Assembly: GCF_029428675.1 (NCBI RefSeq)
Contig: NZ_JAJNEL010000001.1
Coordinates: forward strand, 1,736,001 to 1,800,000
Direction of reading: 5' to 3'
From: Streptomyces sp. JH14
Lineage (GTDB): Bacteria; Actinomycetota; Actinomycetes; Streptomycetales; Streptomycetaceae
Length of the DNA: 64,000 bases
Shown: one piece after another, positions 29,713 to 38,820 of the stretch
Layout of the letters: each line of letters starts with the position of its first letter
Numbering within the stretch: position 1 is the first letter of the stretch
Position numbers and translations under genes: made by a program
The notes under the pieces: generated by a model
Database searches by the model: none
Seen by the model: only the letters and a program-made list of their open reading frames with translations
Told to the model about the DNA's origin: nothing

Positions 29713-30516
29713 GGTCGCGGTACCGGGTTGCGTGCCGATGACGACGGTCGCGTACAGCTCGTCGGAGGTGACCACCCGTGCGGTCAGCCCGCTGCGGGCG
29801 ACGGTCTCCTCGGCCCGGGCCGCCTGGCGTTCACTCGTCTCGACCAGCAGATGCCCGCCCGGTGCCAGCCATCGCGGCGCTTCGGCGGTCACCCGGCGCA
29901 GCACGTCGAGTCCGTCCCCGCCGCCGTCGAGCGCGACCCGGGGCTCATGGATCCGCGCCTCCGCGGGCAGGAGTTCGACGTCCCCGCTGGGTACGTACGG
30001 CACATTGGCGAGCAGAATCCCGACGCGGCCGCGCAGCGAGGCGGGCAGCGGTTCGAAGAGATCGCCCTCGTACACCTCCCCCGCACCGGCGACATTGCGG
30101 CGCGCGCACCGCACCGCGGCGGGTTCGACGTCGCAGGCGTGCAGTTCGACCCGGCCCAGGGCCGCGGCCAGCGCGGCGCCCAACGCACCGGAACCGCAGC
30201 ACAGATCGACGACCACAGCAGGCCCGTCCGCACGGGACACGAGGCCGACGGCCTGGTCGACGAGGAACTCGGTGCGGCGGCGGGGCACGAAGACGCCGGG
30301 GTCCATCGCTATCCGCAGGCCGCGGAACTCGGCCCAGCCGAGGACGTGTTCAAGGGGCAGTCCGGCCGCCCGGCGGTCGACCATGGCCGCGAGCTCGGCC
30401 GGCGTACCGGCCGTGGAGAGGATCAACTCGGCCTCGTCCTCGGCGAATACACAGCCGGCGGCACGAAGCGTGGTGACGATGACGGAAAAAGGAAGCGGTG
30501 ACGGGAAATCCGGCAT
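29704..30516 (-). CDS. Putative protein N5-glutamine methyltransferase (HemK-like)
   Basis: A 270-residue SAM-dependent methyltransferase of the actinobacterial HemK/PrmC-like subfamily. The SAM-binding motif VVDLCCGSGALG is at about residue 104. The catalytic-loop motif reads NVPY rather than the NPPY of classical PrmC. PrmC methylates the GGQ Gln of release factors. This paralogue may act on another Gln or Asn substrate. The ATG at 30516 gives MPDFPSP; a longer version from 30558 is possible but adds no homology. Confidence 0.85.
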   Translation of the reverse strand: MPDFPSPLPFSVIVTTLRAAGCVFAEDEAELILSTAGTPAELAAMVDRRAAGLPLEHVLGWAEFRGLRIAMDPGVFVPRRRTEFLVDQAVGLVSRADGPAVVVDLCCGSGALGAALAAALGRVELHACDVEPAAVRCARRNVAGAGEVYEGDLFEPLPASLRGRVGILLANVPYVPSGDVELLPAEARIHEPRVALDGGGDGLDVLRRVTAEAPRWLAPGGHLLVETSERQAARAEETVARSGLTARVVTSDELYATVVIGTQPGTATGR

Positions 30517-31075
30517 GGAGCGGGCCTTTCGGAATGCCGATGGGCGCTCCGCGGTCACCTATACCGGTTCGACCACGCGATCGTGAGATGCGAGCACCCA
30601 GACTGACACAGCGGTAATGGGTCTCACCTCCTCGGTACGTCCCCGTGCTGGGGTCGGCAACACTACCCGAAGCGCACCTGGGCGCCTGCCATGCGTCGAC
30701 AGGGGGCATGTGCGGGGCCCGTTGCCGCACCTTCGGCTTCATGTGACGACGAGAGACCGCCACTCGGCGCCGCACTGCGGCGGACTGAACGTCCGAACCG
30801 GTGCCAGGGCGCCGGAGGGCCGGCCTCACAGGCGATACGCAGGTCCAGGTCGTGCGCGTCCGGGCACGGTCGGCCATCGGCCGGGCAGAATGCCCCGGAT
30901 CCGCCCCATGGTGTTGGACACGACAGGACGACAGTGTCCCGCGCCCCCTCCCCCGGCCGCCCGTCTCGTGTCAGTCGGTCCGGCCTCCGTCGCATCGGTC
31001 CGAGGAGGCAGGAGCAGCTGCACGGTGTCCTGCCATGGGGTGGAGCAGGCCGTGCGGGGTGGGCGGCCCGGCCCG
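30517..31075. other. 559-bp region without a recognised gene
   Basis: Open frames exist on both strands but none reads like a protein family. A purine-rich AGGAGG-like run on the minus strand near 30622-30632 has no credible gene behind it. Otherwise nothing is seen. Confidence 0.4.
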
Positions 31076-31321
31076 TCAGGAGCAGGGAGCGTCGTCGCCG
31101 CGGCGGGTGGCGCCGGGGCGGGTGTTCACCGACCACATGTGCGTGCACTGCGGGCACTGAAGGTGGATGACCGGCCCCTTGTTGGAGATCAGATAGCGCC
31201 AGTGCTCACCGCAGTTGCGGCGGTCGGCGCAGGTCGCACAATGGCGGGCGTCGTCGCAGACGGGGCAGGCCACCCAGGCGCGTCGGGCGACGTCCGCCTG
31301 CGGATCAATGGGCAGCCGCAC
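31076..31321 (-). CDS. Small Cys-rich zinc-ribbon-like protein
   Basis: An 81-residue protein of unknown function. CPVC, CATC, an isolated Cys/His (NCGEHW) and CPQC suggest two zinc-binding knuckles. The GTG at 31321 was preferred over one at 31348 because GGGAGGAG lies 8-10 bases upstream of it. The start overlaps the 3' end of the upstream 83-residue gene by 17 bp, so the two are probably co-translated. Confidence 0.6.
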   Translation of the reverse strand: MRLPIDPQADVARRAWVACPVCDDARHCATCADRRNCGEHWRYLISNKGPVIHLQCPQCTHMWSVNTRPGATRRGDDAPCS

Positions 31322-31556
31322 GGCCCGGCTCCTCCCCTGACAGGACACCGGCCGCCACCAGCAGGTCGTAGGTGCGCTGCTGCTCGGCGTCCAGGCCCGA
31401 GTAGAGGAGCGCGTACGCCTCGTCCTCGCCCCGGAGGGCGGCCACCGGGTCCCAGTCGGGCCCGAGCGCGGCCACGACCTCGGCCCGTCGCCGGGCTTCC
31501 TCGAAGGTCAGGTCGATCGTGAAGGGTATGAGGCCGGGAGTGTTGTCCTGGTTCAT
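31305..31556 (-). CDS. DUF6400-like small protein
   Basis: An 83-residue acidic helical protein (FTIDLTFEEARRRAEVVAAL, then LDAEQQRTYDLLVAAGVL). It resembles the Streptomyces family I know as DUF6400; that assignment is from memory. The ATG at 31556 starts MNQDNTPG. It precedes and overlaps the Cys-rich gene, suggesting a two-gene operon. The function is unknown. Confidence 0.6.
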   Translation of the reverse strand: MNQDNTPGLIPFTIDLTFEEARRRAEVVAALGPDWDPVAALRGEDEAYALLYSGLDAEQQRTYDLLVAAGVLSGEEPGRAAAH

Positions 31557-31964
31557 GGCGAGACTTCCGATGTGCGGACAGAACCCCACCATCTCTACCA
31601 GGCACCCACAGCAGCGGGGAAGGGTGACCTAAGTCGCCCCGGGACGACACCCCCGCCGACTCATCGAGGGGGCACCCGCGGATCGGCCGACGGGGGCGGG
31701 CCGTTGCCGGCACCGAGCCCCGAACGGCAGACACGGCCCACTCACGGCACCGTGACGCACTTCACTGCCTGCCCCGCAGGGGACACCCCCTCACGGGCAT
31801 CGCCCGGTACGGGCCGCCGCCTGCGCCCACGCCGTCCGACGTTGTTCACGGGACAGCCCGGGGACGGCGGTGCCCACGGCTACGGAGGGGCTGAGGACAG
31901 CGGGCCGGCGTCCGCGCGGCCCATCCCCGGCACCTCTCCAGCGCTCCAACCGCGCCTGAGTGGT
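31557..31964. other. 408-bp region, no gene seen
   Basis: Upstream region of the DUF6400-like gene followed by GC-rich sequence with no recognisable coding content. It separates core-like DNA from the first broken accessory genes. Confidence 0.4.
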
Positions 31965-32346
31965 TCAGAGCGCGTTGATCGCAGACGGCGCGCGCTCGAT
32001 TCGGGCCAGGGCACGCAGCAATGCCGCTTGGCCGTGCCGTCGGGCTGCGAGTCCCGCCAGCAACGTGAGTACGGGATCGAAGGCGCCGGCCGAGAGCTCC
32101 GGCGCCACGATTCCCACGCTGACGGCCAGGTCGTCCATGTGAACGGCGAGCTCCGTCATGCGCGTCACCAGGAAGTCGTCGAGGCTCAGAGCCCACCCCG
32201 TCTGCGGCATGAAGACGACCCGGTCACCCCGAACCGGCGGAAGGGCGGACTGCTGCTCGACAAGGGTCGCGCGGACGCGCTCCAGCAGCGCCTGTGCGCC
32301 CTCGGAGGCGATGTCCTCACCGTTCGCCCGAATGCCGGCGTTCACC
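31965..32346 (-). pseudogene. 3' remnant of a maleylpyruvate-isomerase-like gene
   Basis: The minus-strand translation to the stop at 31965 reads as the C-terminal half of a mycothiol-dependent maleylpyruvate isomerase/DinB-type protein: VFMPQTGWALSLDDFLVTRM, ELAVHMDDLAVSVGI and RHGQAALLRALARIERA. No start codon or N-terminal half (including the DinB metal-site region) is present. Homology ends abruptly near 32346, exactly where an Ala-rich toxin gene begins on the other strand, so the front was lost in a rearrangement. Confidence 0.75.
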
Positions 32347-35315
32347 TCAACCGCTCGGCCCGTCGCGCGGCGCTGGCCGCGGCGCAGACCGCGAACGCGG
32401 CCGCCGCTGCGGCCGAGGCCGCAGGACGTGCCTCGAACGCGGCATACGCCGCCGGCCAGGACAAGAACAAGGCCCAAGACGCCCTGGACCGGGCCGCCGA
32501 AGCCCGCGAGGCGGGCGAGCTCGCCAGGAAGTCGGCCAAGGCCGCCGAGCAGGCCGGCAAGGCCTCGCTGGCCGCCGCAGACGCCGCCGCCGCCTCCCGC
32601 AGCGCGACCGGCAACGCCAACAAGGCCGCCGCCGCCGCCGACCAGGCCGCCGACTACGCAGCTGCCGCCGGGGGTTCCTCCGCCGAAGCCCGGGCCGCGG
32701 CCGCGGAGACCCGCCGCCACGCCAACGAGGCCAACCGCGCCGCCGACGCCGCCGAGGCACTGGCCCGCAAGTCGGCGACCGCCGCCAACGAGGCGCGGGA
32801 CGCCGCCAACTCGGCCGCCACGCACGCCGACAACGCCGCCGACGCCGCCGAAGACGCGGGCAAACACGCCGGCGAGGCAGCCGACCAGGCAGCCGACCAG
32901 GCAGCCGAGGCCACCAAACGGGCCGCCGCCGCCAAGGCGGCCGCCGACACCGCCACCAACGCGGTCGCGACCGCGCAGAAGACCTTCGACATCGCTCGCG
33001 AGACGGAGGCCGAGGAGCTCACCACCCGCACCAACGCGGCTGTCGAGGCGGCCATGTCCCAGAAGGCCATGGCGGACACGTTCACCGTTGAAATCTCCGA
33101 GACGGTGGTCGACGGCCAAGCGATCGTGGACGACACCAAGGCCCTGGCCTCCGAAGCCGAGCAGGCCGGCGCCGACGAGGCTGTGATCGCGGCCAAGGCG
33201 CGCCCGGTTGTCCTGCGGGCGATGAAGTACTTCGGCGCCTGGCGTCAGGACGCAGCCGCCCTGGCACTGTCCGGCACCGACGCCGAAGTCATCGAGTACC
33301 TCAAGACCGGCTGGGATCAGGCTGTCAAGGACGAGATGCGCCAGCAGGTCACTGACCTCGCCTCGGACAGCCCCTACGAGGCGGTTCGGACCGCTGCCAC
33401 CGAGGCGCTCAACGGCACGGATGAGCAAATCCGTGACTTCTACCTCACCGGTCAGCACCAGGCTGCCAATGCCGACTACCGCGTCGAGGTCACCAAGCTC
33501 GCCAACGACGGCGGCCCCGGTGTCAAGGAAGGCGCCAAGAAGGCACTGGAAGACGGCAGCATCCAGGCCCTGCTCGGCTTCCTCAACAGCGGCCAGTACG
33601 CGGCCCAGCAGACCGACGAGCGAGTTACCACCACGCAGCTCTTCAACGACGGCGGCCCCGAGGTCAAGTCCGCGGCCAAGATCGCCCTGGCCGGTCCCGC
33701 CGACGAAGTCCACAGTTTCGTCGAGACTGACCAGTACATGGCCGACCGCAAGGACCAGCTGGCCTACACCCACATCGCCCAAGTCGAACGCCTCATCGCC
33801 GAAGGCCAGGTCATCGCGGCCACCGCCCGAAAGAACTCCTGGGACGCCGCAAAGGCCGCCTTCGACGCGAACAACGCCGCAGACAAGGCCGAGGAGGCCG
33901 CCGCGGAGGCGCATCACAGCGCCGAACAGGCCGAGGGGTACGCGGCCGACGCCGACGGCGCGGCCGATCGGGCCGAGACCAGCGCCGAGCAGGCCAAGCA
34001 GTCCGCGACCACCGCACGCTCCGCCGCCAACCGCGCGGCAAACGACGCAGTGGCCGCCGAAGAATCCGCCGCCCAGGCCGAATTCTCGGCTTCCTATGCG
34101 CGCGAATCGTCCTTCCAAGCCCAGGTGGCCGCCGATGAGGCGCGCGCTGACGCGCAGGATGCGGGGAAGAGCGCCGAAGAAGCCGATGGCCTCGCCAAGG
34201 CCGCCTGGACGGACGTCGTCGAGAAGCGCGAGGCCGAAGAGGCCGAAGCGCGCCGAGTCGCCGCCGAAGAGCGGGAGAGGCAACGCGAGGCGGAGAGCCA
34301 GAAGCCGAAGTGCTACATCCCGATGAACCGGGACAGCCTCCCACCCTGCGCCATGGCCGGCGGCGAACTCGTGTTCCCCGAGATCGACCCGCTCATGAAG
34401 GAAGTCGTCTGGGAGGTCATGGGACTCAACGACGCCAAAGAATGCGCCAAGGACCCTGCACTCGGTAAGTGCGCCATGGCCGCCTTGTCTTTCCTTCCAG
34501 TTGGAAAGCTCAAGCTCCTCAAGAAGGGTATCGAGGGGGTATCGGATGCGGTCGCAAGTTCCCGCGTCGCAAAGGCAGCTGCCAAGTGCACGCTGTGCTT
34601 CGCCGTCGGCACCCAGGTCCTGATGGCCGATGACTCGGTGAAGAACATCGAGTCCGTGACCGTGGGCGAATCAGTCGTAGCCACCGACCCCGTCAACGGA
34701 ATAACGGGGCGTCGTACCGTCACGAATGTCATCGTCACCCAGCATGACAAGCATTTCAATGAGCTCACGGTGGCTGCCCACGGGAAAACGGGACGGATCA
34801 CCGCTACTCACGAGCATCCGTTCTGGTCCCCGGAGGACAGGAAGTGGGTCGAGGCAGGTGATCTCCGTCCCGGCGCAACACTGCGGACCACCGACGGCAG
34901 CACCGCCGTAGTCCAGAGCAATCGCCCTTATGACGACTACGCTCGCACCTACAACCTGACCGTTGCCGGCATGCACACGTACTACGTGCTCGCCGGCGAG
35001 ACCCCGGTACTTGTTCACAACGCCACCTGCTCGGTGCCGATCTCAAAGGGCCGATGGCACCACATTTGGAAGGGCCATGTAAACCGGAAGCTAGACCCGG
35101 GCAAAAGCAAGTTCACCACCACGAGCAAGGCAAAGATCGAGAGCATGATCAACCGAGCTCTCGGTGGCGAGACAGGCGACGGCGTCTATTTCTACAAATT
35201 CCCTGAAGCGATCGGAAAGATCGCGAAGGACGGCAAAGAAATACCCCAGTACCACATTCGCGTAGTGGTACGCGACGGAAAGCTCATTACGGCGTTCCCG
35301 TCAGACGGCCCATGA
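32347..35315 (+). CDS. 5'-truncated ALF-repeat/Hint polymorphic toxin
   Basis: About 990 residues in a single frame, in four parts. First, Ala-rich coiled coil (about 32350-33050). Second, four ALF repeats of about 43 residues (33250-33800; for example LNSGQYAAQQTDERV). Third, a second coiled coil, a linker with SLPPCAMAG, and a Hint/pretoxin self-cleavage domain (34596-35021) that begins at Cys, has THEHPFW and ends VHN. Fourth, a C-terminal toxin of about 97 residues (HHIWKGHV, YFYKFPEAIG, DGKLITAFPSDG) that resembles BECR-fold ribonucleases by inference. The frame continues upstream of 32347, but there it is antisense to the isomerase relic. No start with a ribosome site and no secretion signal is visible, so the gene looks decapitated. 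A candidate immunity gene follows 15 bp downstream. Confidence 0.8.
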
Positions 35316-35330
35316 AAAGGAGTACGAGGG

Positions 35331-35666
35331 ATGGGTGTTGACGTAGTACTGAAACGGGTAAATCAGCGGGGCACGAGCCGTAAGAAGCGTCGGCTGGACA
35401 ACGTAGATTTCGTTCAGGACGCGGACGATGTGTTCGCTGACCTCTGTGACAACAGTGCTCTACCGATGCTGAACCGGGTGGACCGATACCGCAGCCAGAT
35501 CCTGACTTCGGCGGACATGGCACAGTTCATTTCCGAGCTCAACGCAACCCGGGATCTGGTCGCAGGCGAACGGGAACGGGAACGGGACATCCTGAATGCA
35601 GTGCTCCGACTAGCCGAGCTCTGCGCAGAAGGTACAACGCTGGAACTCCACCTCGTGGGCGACTAG
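35331..35666 (+). CDS. Candidate immunity protein for the Hint toxin
   Basis: A 111-residue, charged, mostly helical protein with no family that I recognise. It starts 15 bp after the toxin stop with AAGGAG and GAGGG upstream of the ATG at 35331, the position where polymorphic toxin loci place their immunity gene. It is closed by the strong hairpin at 35704-35754. The function is inferred from position only. Confidence 0.6.
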   Translation: MGVDVVLKRVNQRGTSRKKRRLDNVDFVQDADDVFADLCDNSALPMLNRVDRYRSQILTSADMAQFISELNATRDLVAGERERERDILNAVLRLAELCAEGTTLELHLVGD

Positions 35667-35703
35667 CGAACACCTCCATGGGCGACGGCAAGTAGCCCAT
35701 GCC

Positions 35704-35754
35704 ATGGGAAAGGGCCGGTCTGCACCGCAACGGTGCAGACCGGCCCTTTCCCAT
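35704..35754 (+). terminator. Very strong hairpin ending the toxin-immunity unit
   Basis: A perfect 24-bp stem (35704-35727 with 35731-35754) closed by a CAA loop. It is the longest perfect hairpin noticed in the window. Confidence 0.85.
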
Positions 35755-35792
35755 CCCGAAGTGTGCCCAGCTGGGCGGACTGCCGTACGTAT

Positions 35793-35947
35793 CCGACACG
35801 TTGAAGCGCAAAGCCAAGGAAGCCGAAGCGCCTCGCGCGGCAGTGGAGTGCCGCAAGCAAGAGCGGGAAAGCATGCCGGTCTGCATAGCCAACCCCTACC
35901 GGGACTCTCTCCCGCCCTGCACCCTCGCCGGACCTGTCGACACTGTC
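35793..35947 (+). pseudogene. Relic of a second ALF-toxin linker
   Basis: The + frame (KRKAKEAEAPRAA, then NPYRDSLPPCTLAG) aligns with the linker of the toxin at 34200-34360 (KREAEEAEARRVA, then MNRDSLPPCAMAG). It is a short fragment of a second, diverged toxin gene and is followed directly by integrase sequence in the same frame, so two genes were joined here. Confidence 0.65.
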
Positions 35948-35950
35948 GTC

Positions 35951-36314
35951 TGTGCGGCGGACCGCGCCGCCTTCATCCGCGCGAGTGACAGCAGCTTCAT
36001 CACCTGCGTGTGGAAGCCCGCTCTCGTCGAGGCCGACGTCATTCCCGCGCCACAGCCCGGGCGAACGCCACCAGGCCGCCCGCGAGCACGGGATGCACGC
36101 GCTGCGCCACTTCCACGCCTCGGTCCTGCTGGACGCGGGCGAGAACATCGAGGCGCTGAGCCGGCACCTCGGGCACAGCGATCCGGGATTCACGCTGCGG
36201 ATCTGCACGCACCTCATGCCGAGCAGCGAGGGCCGCACCCGGAAGGCCGTGGACAGCATGTACGAAGCCTCCGGTGCAGCACCGGACGGCCCGCAGGCGG
36301 CCCAGGGTGGGTGA
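35951..36314 (+). pseudogene. Tyrosine integrase C-terminal relic, frameshifted
   Basis: The pieces VWKPALVEADVIP (frame of 35951) and REHGMHALRHFHASVLLDAG, SRHLGHSDPGFTLR (another frame, from about 36066) together match the catalytic core of Streptomyces phage/AICE integrases. A frameshift lies near 36062-36070. The catalytic Tyr, expected in a TYTHLMP context, is replaced by Cys (RICTHLMP near 36206), while HxxR and the LGH His remain. The N-terminal and core-binding domains are absent. It cannot be active. It reads towards the GlnA2 fragment at 36395, the usual place for an attachment site. Confidence 0.8.
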
Positions 36315-36394
36315 AACGGCTCAGGGCCGACGGCACGAAGCCGTCGGCCCTGAGAAGAACCCTTGCCGTTCACGCAAACGGCACTGAACAGTGG

Positions 36395-36490
36395 TTACAG
36401 CACCGGCAGCAGCGCCTTCAGCTCGAAGGCCGTGACCTCGCTGCGGTACTCCTCCCACTCCTGCTTCTTGTTGCGCAGGAACTTATGCGG
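36395..36490 (-). pseudogene. 3'-end fragment of a GlnA2-type glutamine synthetase gene
   Basis: The minus-strand frame to the TAA at 36395 reads HKFLRNKKQEWEEYRSEV, then TAFELKALLPVL, as in the last 30 residues of actinobacterial GlnA2-type glutamine synthetases. Nothing upstream (to the right) continues the protein. Because it lies 80 bp behind an integrase relic, it is probably an attachment-site duplication of the chromosomal glnA2 3' end. The GlnA2 assignment is from remembered family C-termini. Confidence 0.6.
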
Positions 36491-36584
36491 CGCGGGGCGA
36501 CCCTCGGACGATCCATGCCACGGCGCCAGTGACCTGCGATCGAGCGGTCGTCCACGGTCGTTGTCGGTCACTGTGGGCCACACT

Positions 36585-36607
36585 CCGACGGCCCACAGAC
36601 GGCCCGG
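36585..36607. repeat. Arm-site-like repeat, copy 1
   Basis: GACGGCCCACAGACGGCCCGG recurs at 48820-48840, with similar flanking TCGTTG.CGGTCA blocks about 25 bp upstream in both places. It consists of two GACGGCCC units and resembles integrase arm-type sites next to attP. Confidence 0.55.
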
Positions 36608-36660
36608 TCCAAGCGTGAGCCGCCAGCAACTCCAGCCGGCCTGTTGCACTGGATGCGGAT

Positions 36661-36982
36661 GAGCTTGGCCTCTTAGGGCTGATCTATTGAAGCGGCTATG
36701 AACTGGGTGCCGTTCCCGCGATAACGGGTACAACCCCACGACCACACATGCAATTGTCCCCTCTTATCGAGGCTATCCGCTACTCAGGCTGGAAGCTCCC
36801 ATGTGGCGAACGGATAGCCTGACGAGTTGAGCACCAGATGCGCATACCTAAAGTCGCCTAGGCTCCGGACCACCTTGCGATCCGCCAAGGCGCGAACGAT
36901 CAGGTGAACCCATCGCGGAGGCGAAGGTCAGAGGGCGGGAATCGGCGAAGCCCGGGCTGTTCTCCGCCGCGTCAAGGCACCG
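36661..36982. other. 322-bp region with an inverted repeat, no gene
   Basis: Lower in GC than its surroundings. It contains AGGCTATCCG (36770-36779) inverted as CGGATAGCCT (36811-36820), a 10-bp stem with a 31-base loop of unknown role. No protein is recognisable. Confidence 0.45.
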
Positions 36983-38020
36983 TCAGCACCAGCGCGTGTG
37001 GCGGCAGATGTGCCAGCCGTCGCCGGAGCCGCCCGAACCTCCGGAGCCGCCCGTACCGCCGGGGATTCCGTTCGGGTACAGCCTCGTGCGGTTCCGGTCG
37101 CGGGGGTACGGGTCGAGGTAGTCCGGGTCACCGTCGTCGTCGCGGTCCGGCAGGTAGGCGTCCCTGCCCCGGTCTGGGGCGGGGCAGCCGTGGTTGGGCG
37201 AGGAGAGCGCGAGGCTCACGACGTACACCTCGTCGGTGAGGGGACCGCCGCTCGCCGGGTCCTGCCGGCACACGCGCCAGTCGTCGTACTCGCCCTCACG
37301 GGGGAGCGTGTCGTTGAGGTACGCGGCCTCGGCGTGCACATCGTCCTCGGGTACGCCCGCGGCCGTCACCTTCGGGACGGCGGCGCGCCAGGTCAGCCCC
37401 AGGACGTCGGGCATCTTCTTCCACGGCACCGTCTTGCCCTCGGCCTCGGGGCACGGTTCCCCGCGGCGCACGACACCGAAGTCCACGATCGGCTCCTCGG
37501 ACGATCCGCCGGTCACCTGGAAGCAGACCTTCCACAGCGAACGCGCCGTCACCTCCCGCTTCTGGTCCGAGGCGTCGTGGTAGATGACCGTGAAGCCCCT
37601 CCTCAGCGACTTCGGGAAGGCCACGTCCAGCGAGTCGCCCGTGAAGTCGGGCACCGTGGGCATCGTGGCCTCGGGCGTCGCCCGCGAGGCGGTGGGGAAG
37701 CGACTCGGGCGCGTGGACGGCTTCGCGGCGTCGGTGTTCGCCGCCCGGGCCGGGGTGTCGGCGGGCTGCCCGGGGAGCACCGCCCCCAAGAGGGCCATCG
37801 CCGCGACCGAGGCGACGACCCTGCCCGACCTGGGCCAGGGGTTGCGCCACCACAAGAGGATCAGAGCGACGAGGAGCGCCACCCCGCCGAGCTGGTCGCT
37901 AACCAGCCCCAGCAGGGGGACGGCGGCGATGGCTCCCATGCGTGCCGCGCCCGTCTGCCACCAGGGGCCGGGTGCGGAGGAAGGGGGAGGCGAGGACTCG
38001 TGGCTCTGGGGGCCGGACAT
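36983..38020 (-). CDS. Membrane protein with two PASTA-like domains
   Basis: A 345-residue protein of unknown function. The ATG at 38020 was chosen (MSGPQSHESS). Two hydrophobic segments lie at about residues 28-60 (MGAIAAVPLLGLVSDQLG, LLVALILLWW) and a third at about 68-85. The extracytoplasmic part holds two PASTA-like repeats, VPDFTGDSLDVAFPK and MPDVLGLTWRAAVPKV, each followed by a W..C strand. The tail has a DxDxDG-like calcium-site run (RDDDGDPDYLDPYP) and ends in a Gly/Ser-rich linker with CRHTRWC. PASTA domains bind cell-wall peptides, so a wall-associated role is plausible. Confidence 0.75.
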   Translation of the reverse strand: MSGPQSHESSPPPSSAPGPWWQTGAARMGAIAAVPLLGLVSDQLGGVALLVALILLWWRNPWPRSGRVVASVAAMALLGAVLPGQPADTPARAANTDAAKPSTRPSRFPTASRATPEATMPTVPDFTGDSLDVAFPKSLRRGFTVIYHDASDQKREVTARSLWKVCFQVTGGSSEEPIVDFGVVRRGEPCPEAEGKTVPWKKMPDVLGLTWRAAVPKVTAAGVPEDDVHAEAAYLNDTLPREGEYDDWRVCRQDPASGGPLTDEVYVVSLALSSPNHGCPAPDRGRDAYLPDRDDDGDPDYLDPYPRDRNRTRLYPNGIPGGTGGSGGSGGSGDGWHICRHTRWC

Positions 38021-38136
38021 GGTGGCGCGGAGCCTTTCCATCCATACGTGCGAAAGCTGACCGCCCGCATCGTACGCAGAGGGGGGAAGCCGCCCTTCCG
38101 GGTGGTGCCCCTGATGCGCCGTGGTGAACCGGGCGG

Positions 38137-38355
38137 GTGACGGTTCTGTGGCGCACCGACGGGTTTGCCTGGGCGGACACTCCCGGAACAGCCTCCGCGG
38201 CCGGTGGCCGTGTCGCCACCCACACGGCAACCGTGACGCCCGAGATACTCGGCGCCATCGCCGCCGGCCTGGGCGTGCCGCTGCGGCTCGTACAGGCTGC
38301 GGCAGCCGAGCAGTACGTGGGGCTCGTCCTCGACGACTCGGCAGCGAGCGAATAG
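38137..38355 (+). pseudogene. C-terminal remnant of an XRE-type regulator
   Basis: The last 35 codons (ILGAIAAGLGVPLRLVQAAA and EQYVGLVLDD) match the end of helix-turn-helix regulators common in Streptomyces mobile DNA. The front of the helix-turn-helix is missing and unrelated sequence precedes it. Confidence 0.55.
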
Positions 38356-38366
38356 CTGAGGTTCGG

Positions 38367-38576
38367 CTACGCCGCTTCGTACCGGTGGGCTCGTCCGCCG
38401 CGCCATTCGATCCAGTGCGGGTCGTCGAGGATGTCCCAGGCGTCGTCGAGGCCGGCCCGCCGCAGGAATTCGACCAGGTCGCGATCGTCGCGGGCAAGCC
38501 CGACGATCTGCCCGTTGATGGTGGCCCTTCGCCCACCGGTGGCGGAAAGGCCATGGACGACTATCGGCGCGCTCAT
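38367..38576 (-). CDS. Small conserved mobile-element protein
   Basis: A 69-residue protein (ATG at 38576) with VVHGLSATGGRRATINGQ, RDLVEFLRRAGL and WIEWRGGRAHRYE. Proteins of this kind recur in Streptomyces integrative elements, judged from memory. The function is unknown. It is intact. A remnant of a DNA ligase 3' end lies just upstream on the same strand. Confidence 0.6.
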   Translation of the reverse strand: MSAPIVVHGLSATGGRRATINGQIVGLARDDRDLVEFLRRAGLDDAWDILDDPHWIEWRGGRAHRYEAA

Positions 38577-38608
38577 GCCTCCAGGGTGCGACTGGTGGCA
38601 GGTCACGG

Positions 38609-38661
38609 CATGCGCGTCACGGTGAGCGTCCCGTGCCGGCCTCATCCGGCAAGCACCTTCG
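38609..38661 (-). pseudogene. Fragment of a DNA ligase 3' end
   Basis: About 50 bp (CGCGTCACGGTGAGCGTCCC and neighbours) align with the 3' end of the intact ligase gene at 39894-39940. It is a second, decayed copy, evidence that the ligase/small-gene block was once duplicated here. Confidence 0.5.
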
Positions 38662-38820
38662 TCGAACTGGAGGCGGCAGCACAGCTGCGGCACACGTGTG
38701 ACGTGAGCGCGGCAATCAGGTGATGCGGCGACCGCACCCGTGATCCGGCGGCACCCCGGCTTGTTCCCGGGTGTGCACATATCCGTCGCGACGGATTTTC
38801 ACCTGATGGGGAAGGCCACC

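Noticed and set aside
31965..34283. Long minus-strand frame across the toxin gene
   Set aside because: Only its last 125 codons resemble a protein (the isomerase relic). The rest is antisense to the ALF and coiled-coil region and is Gly/Leu/Val-biased.
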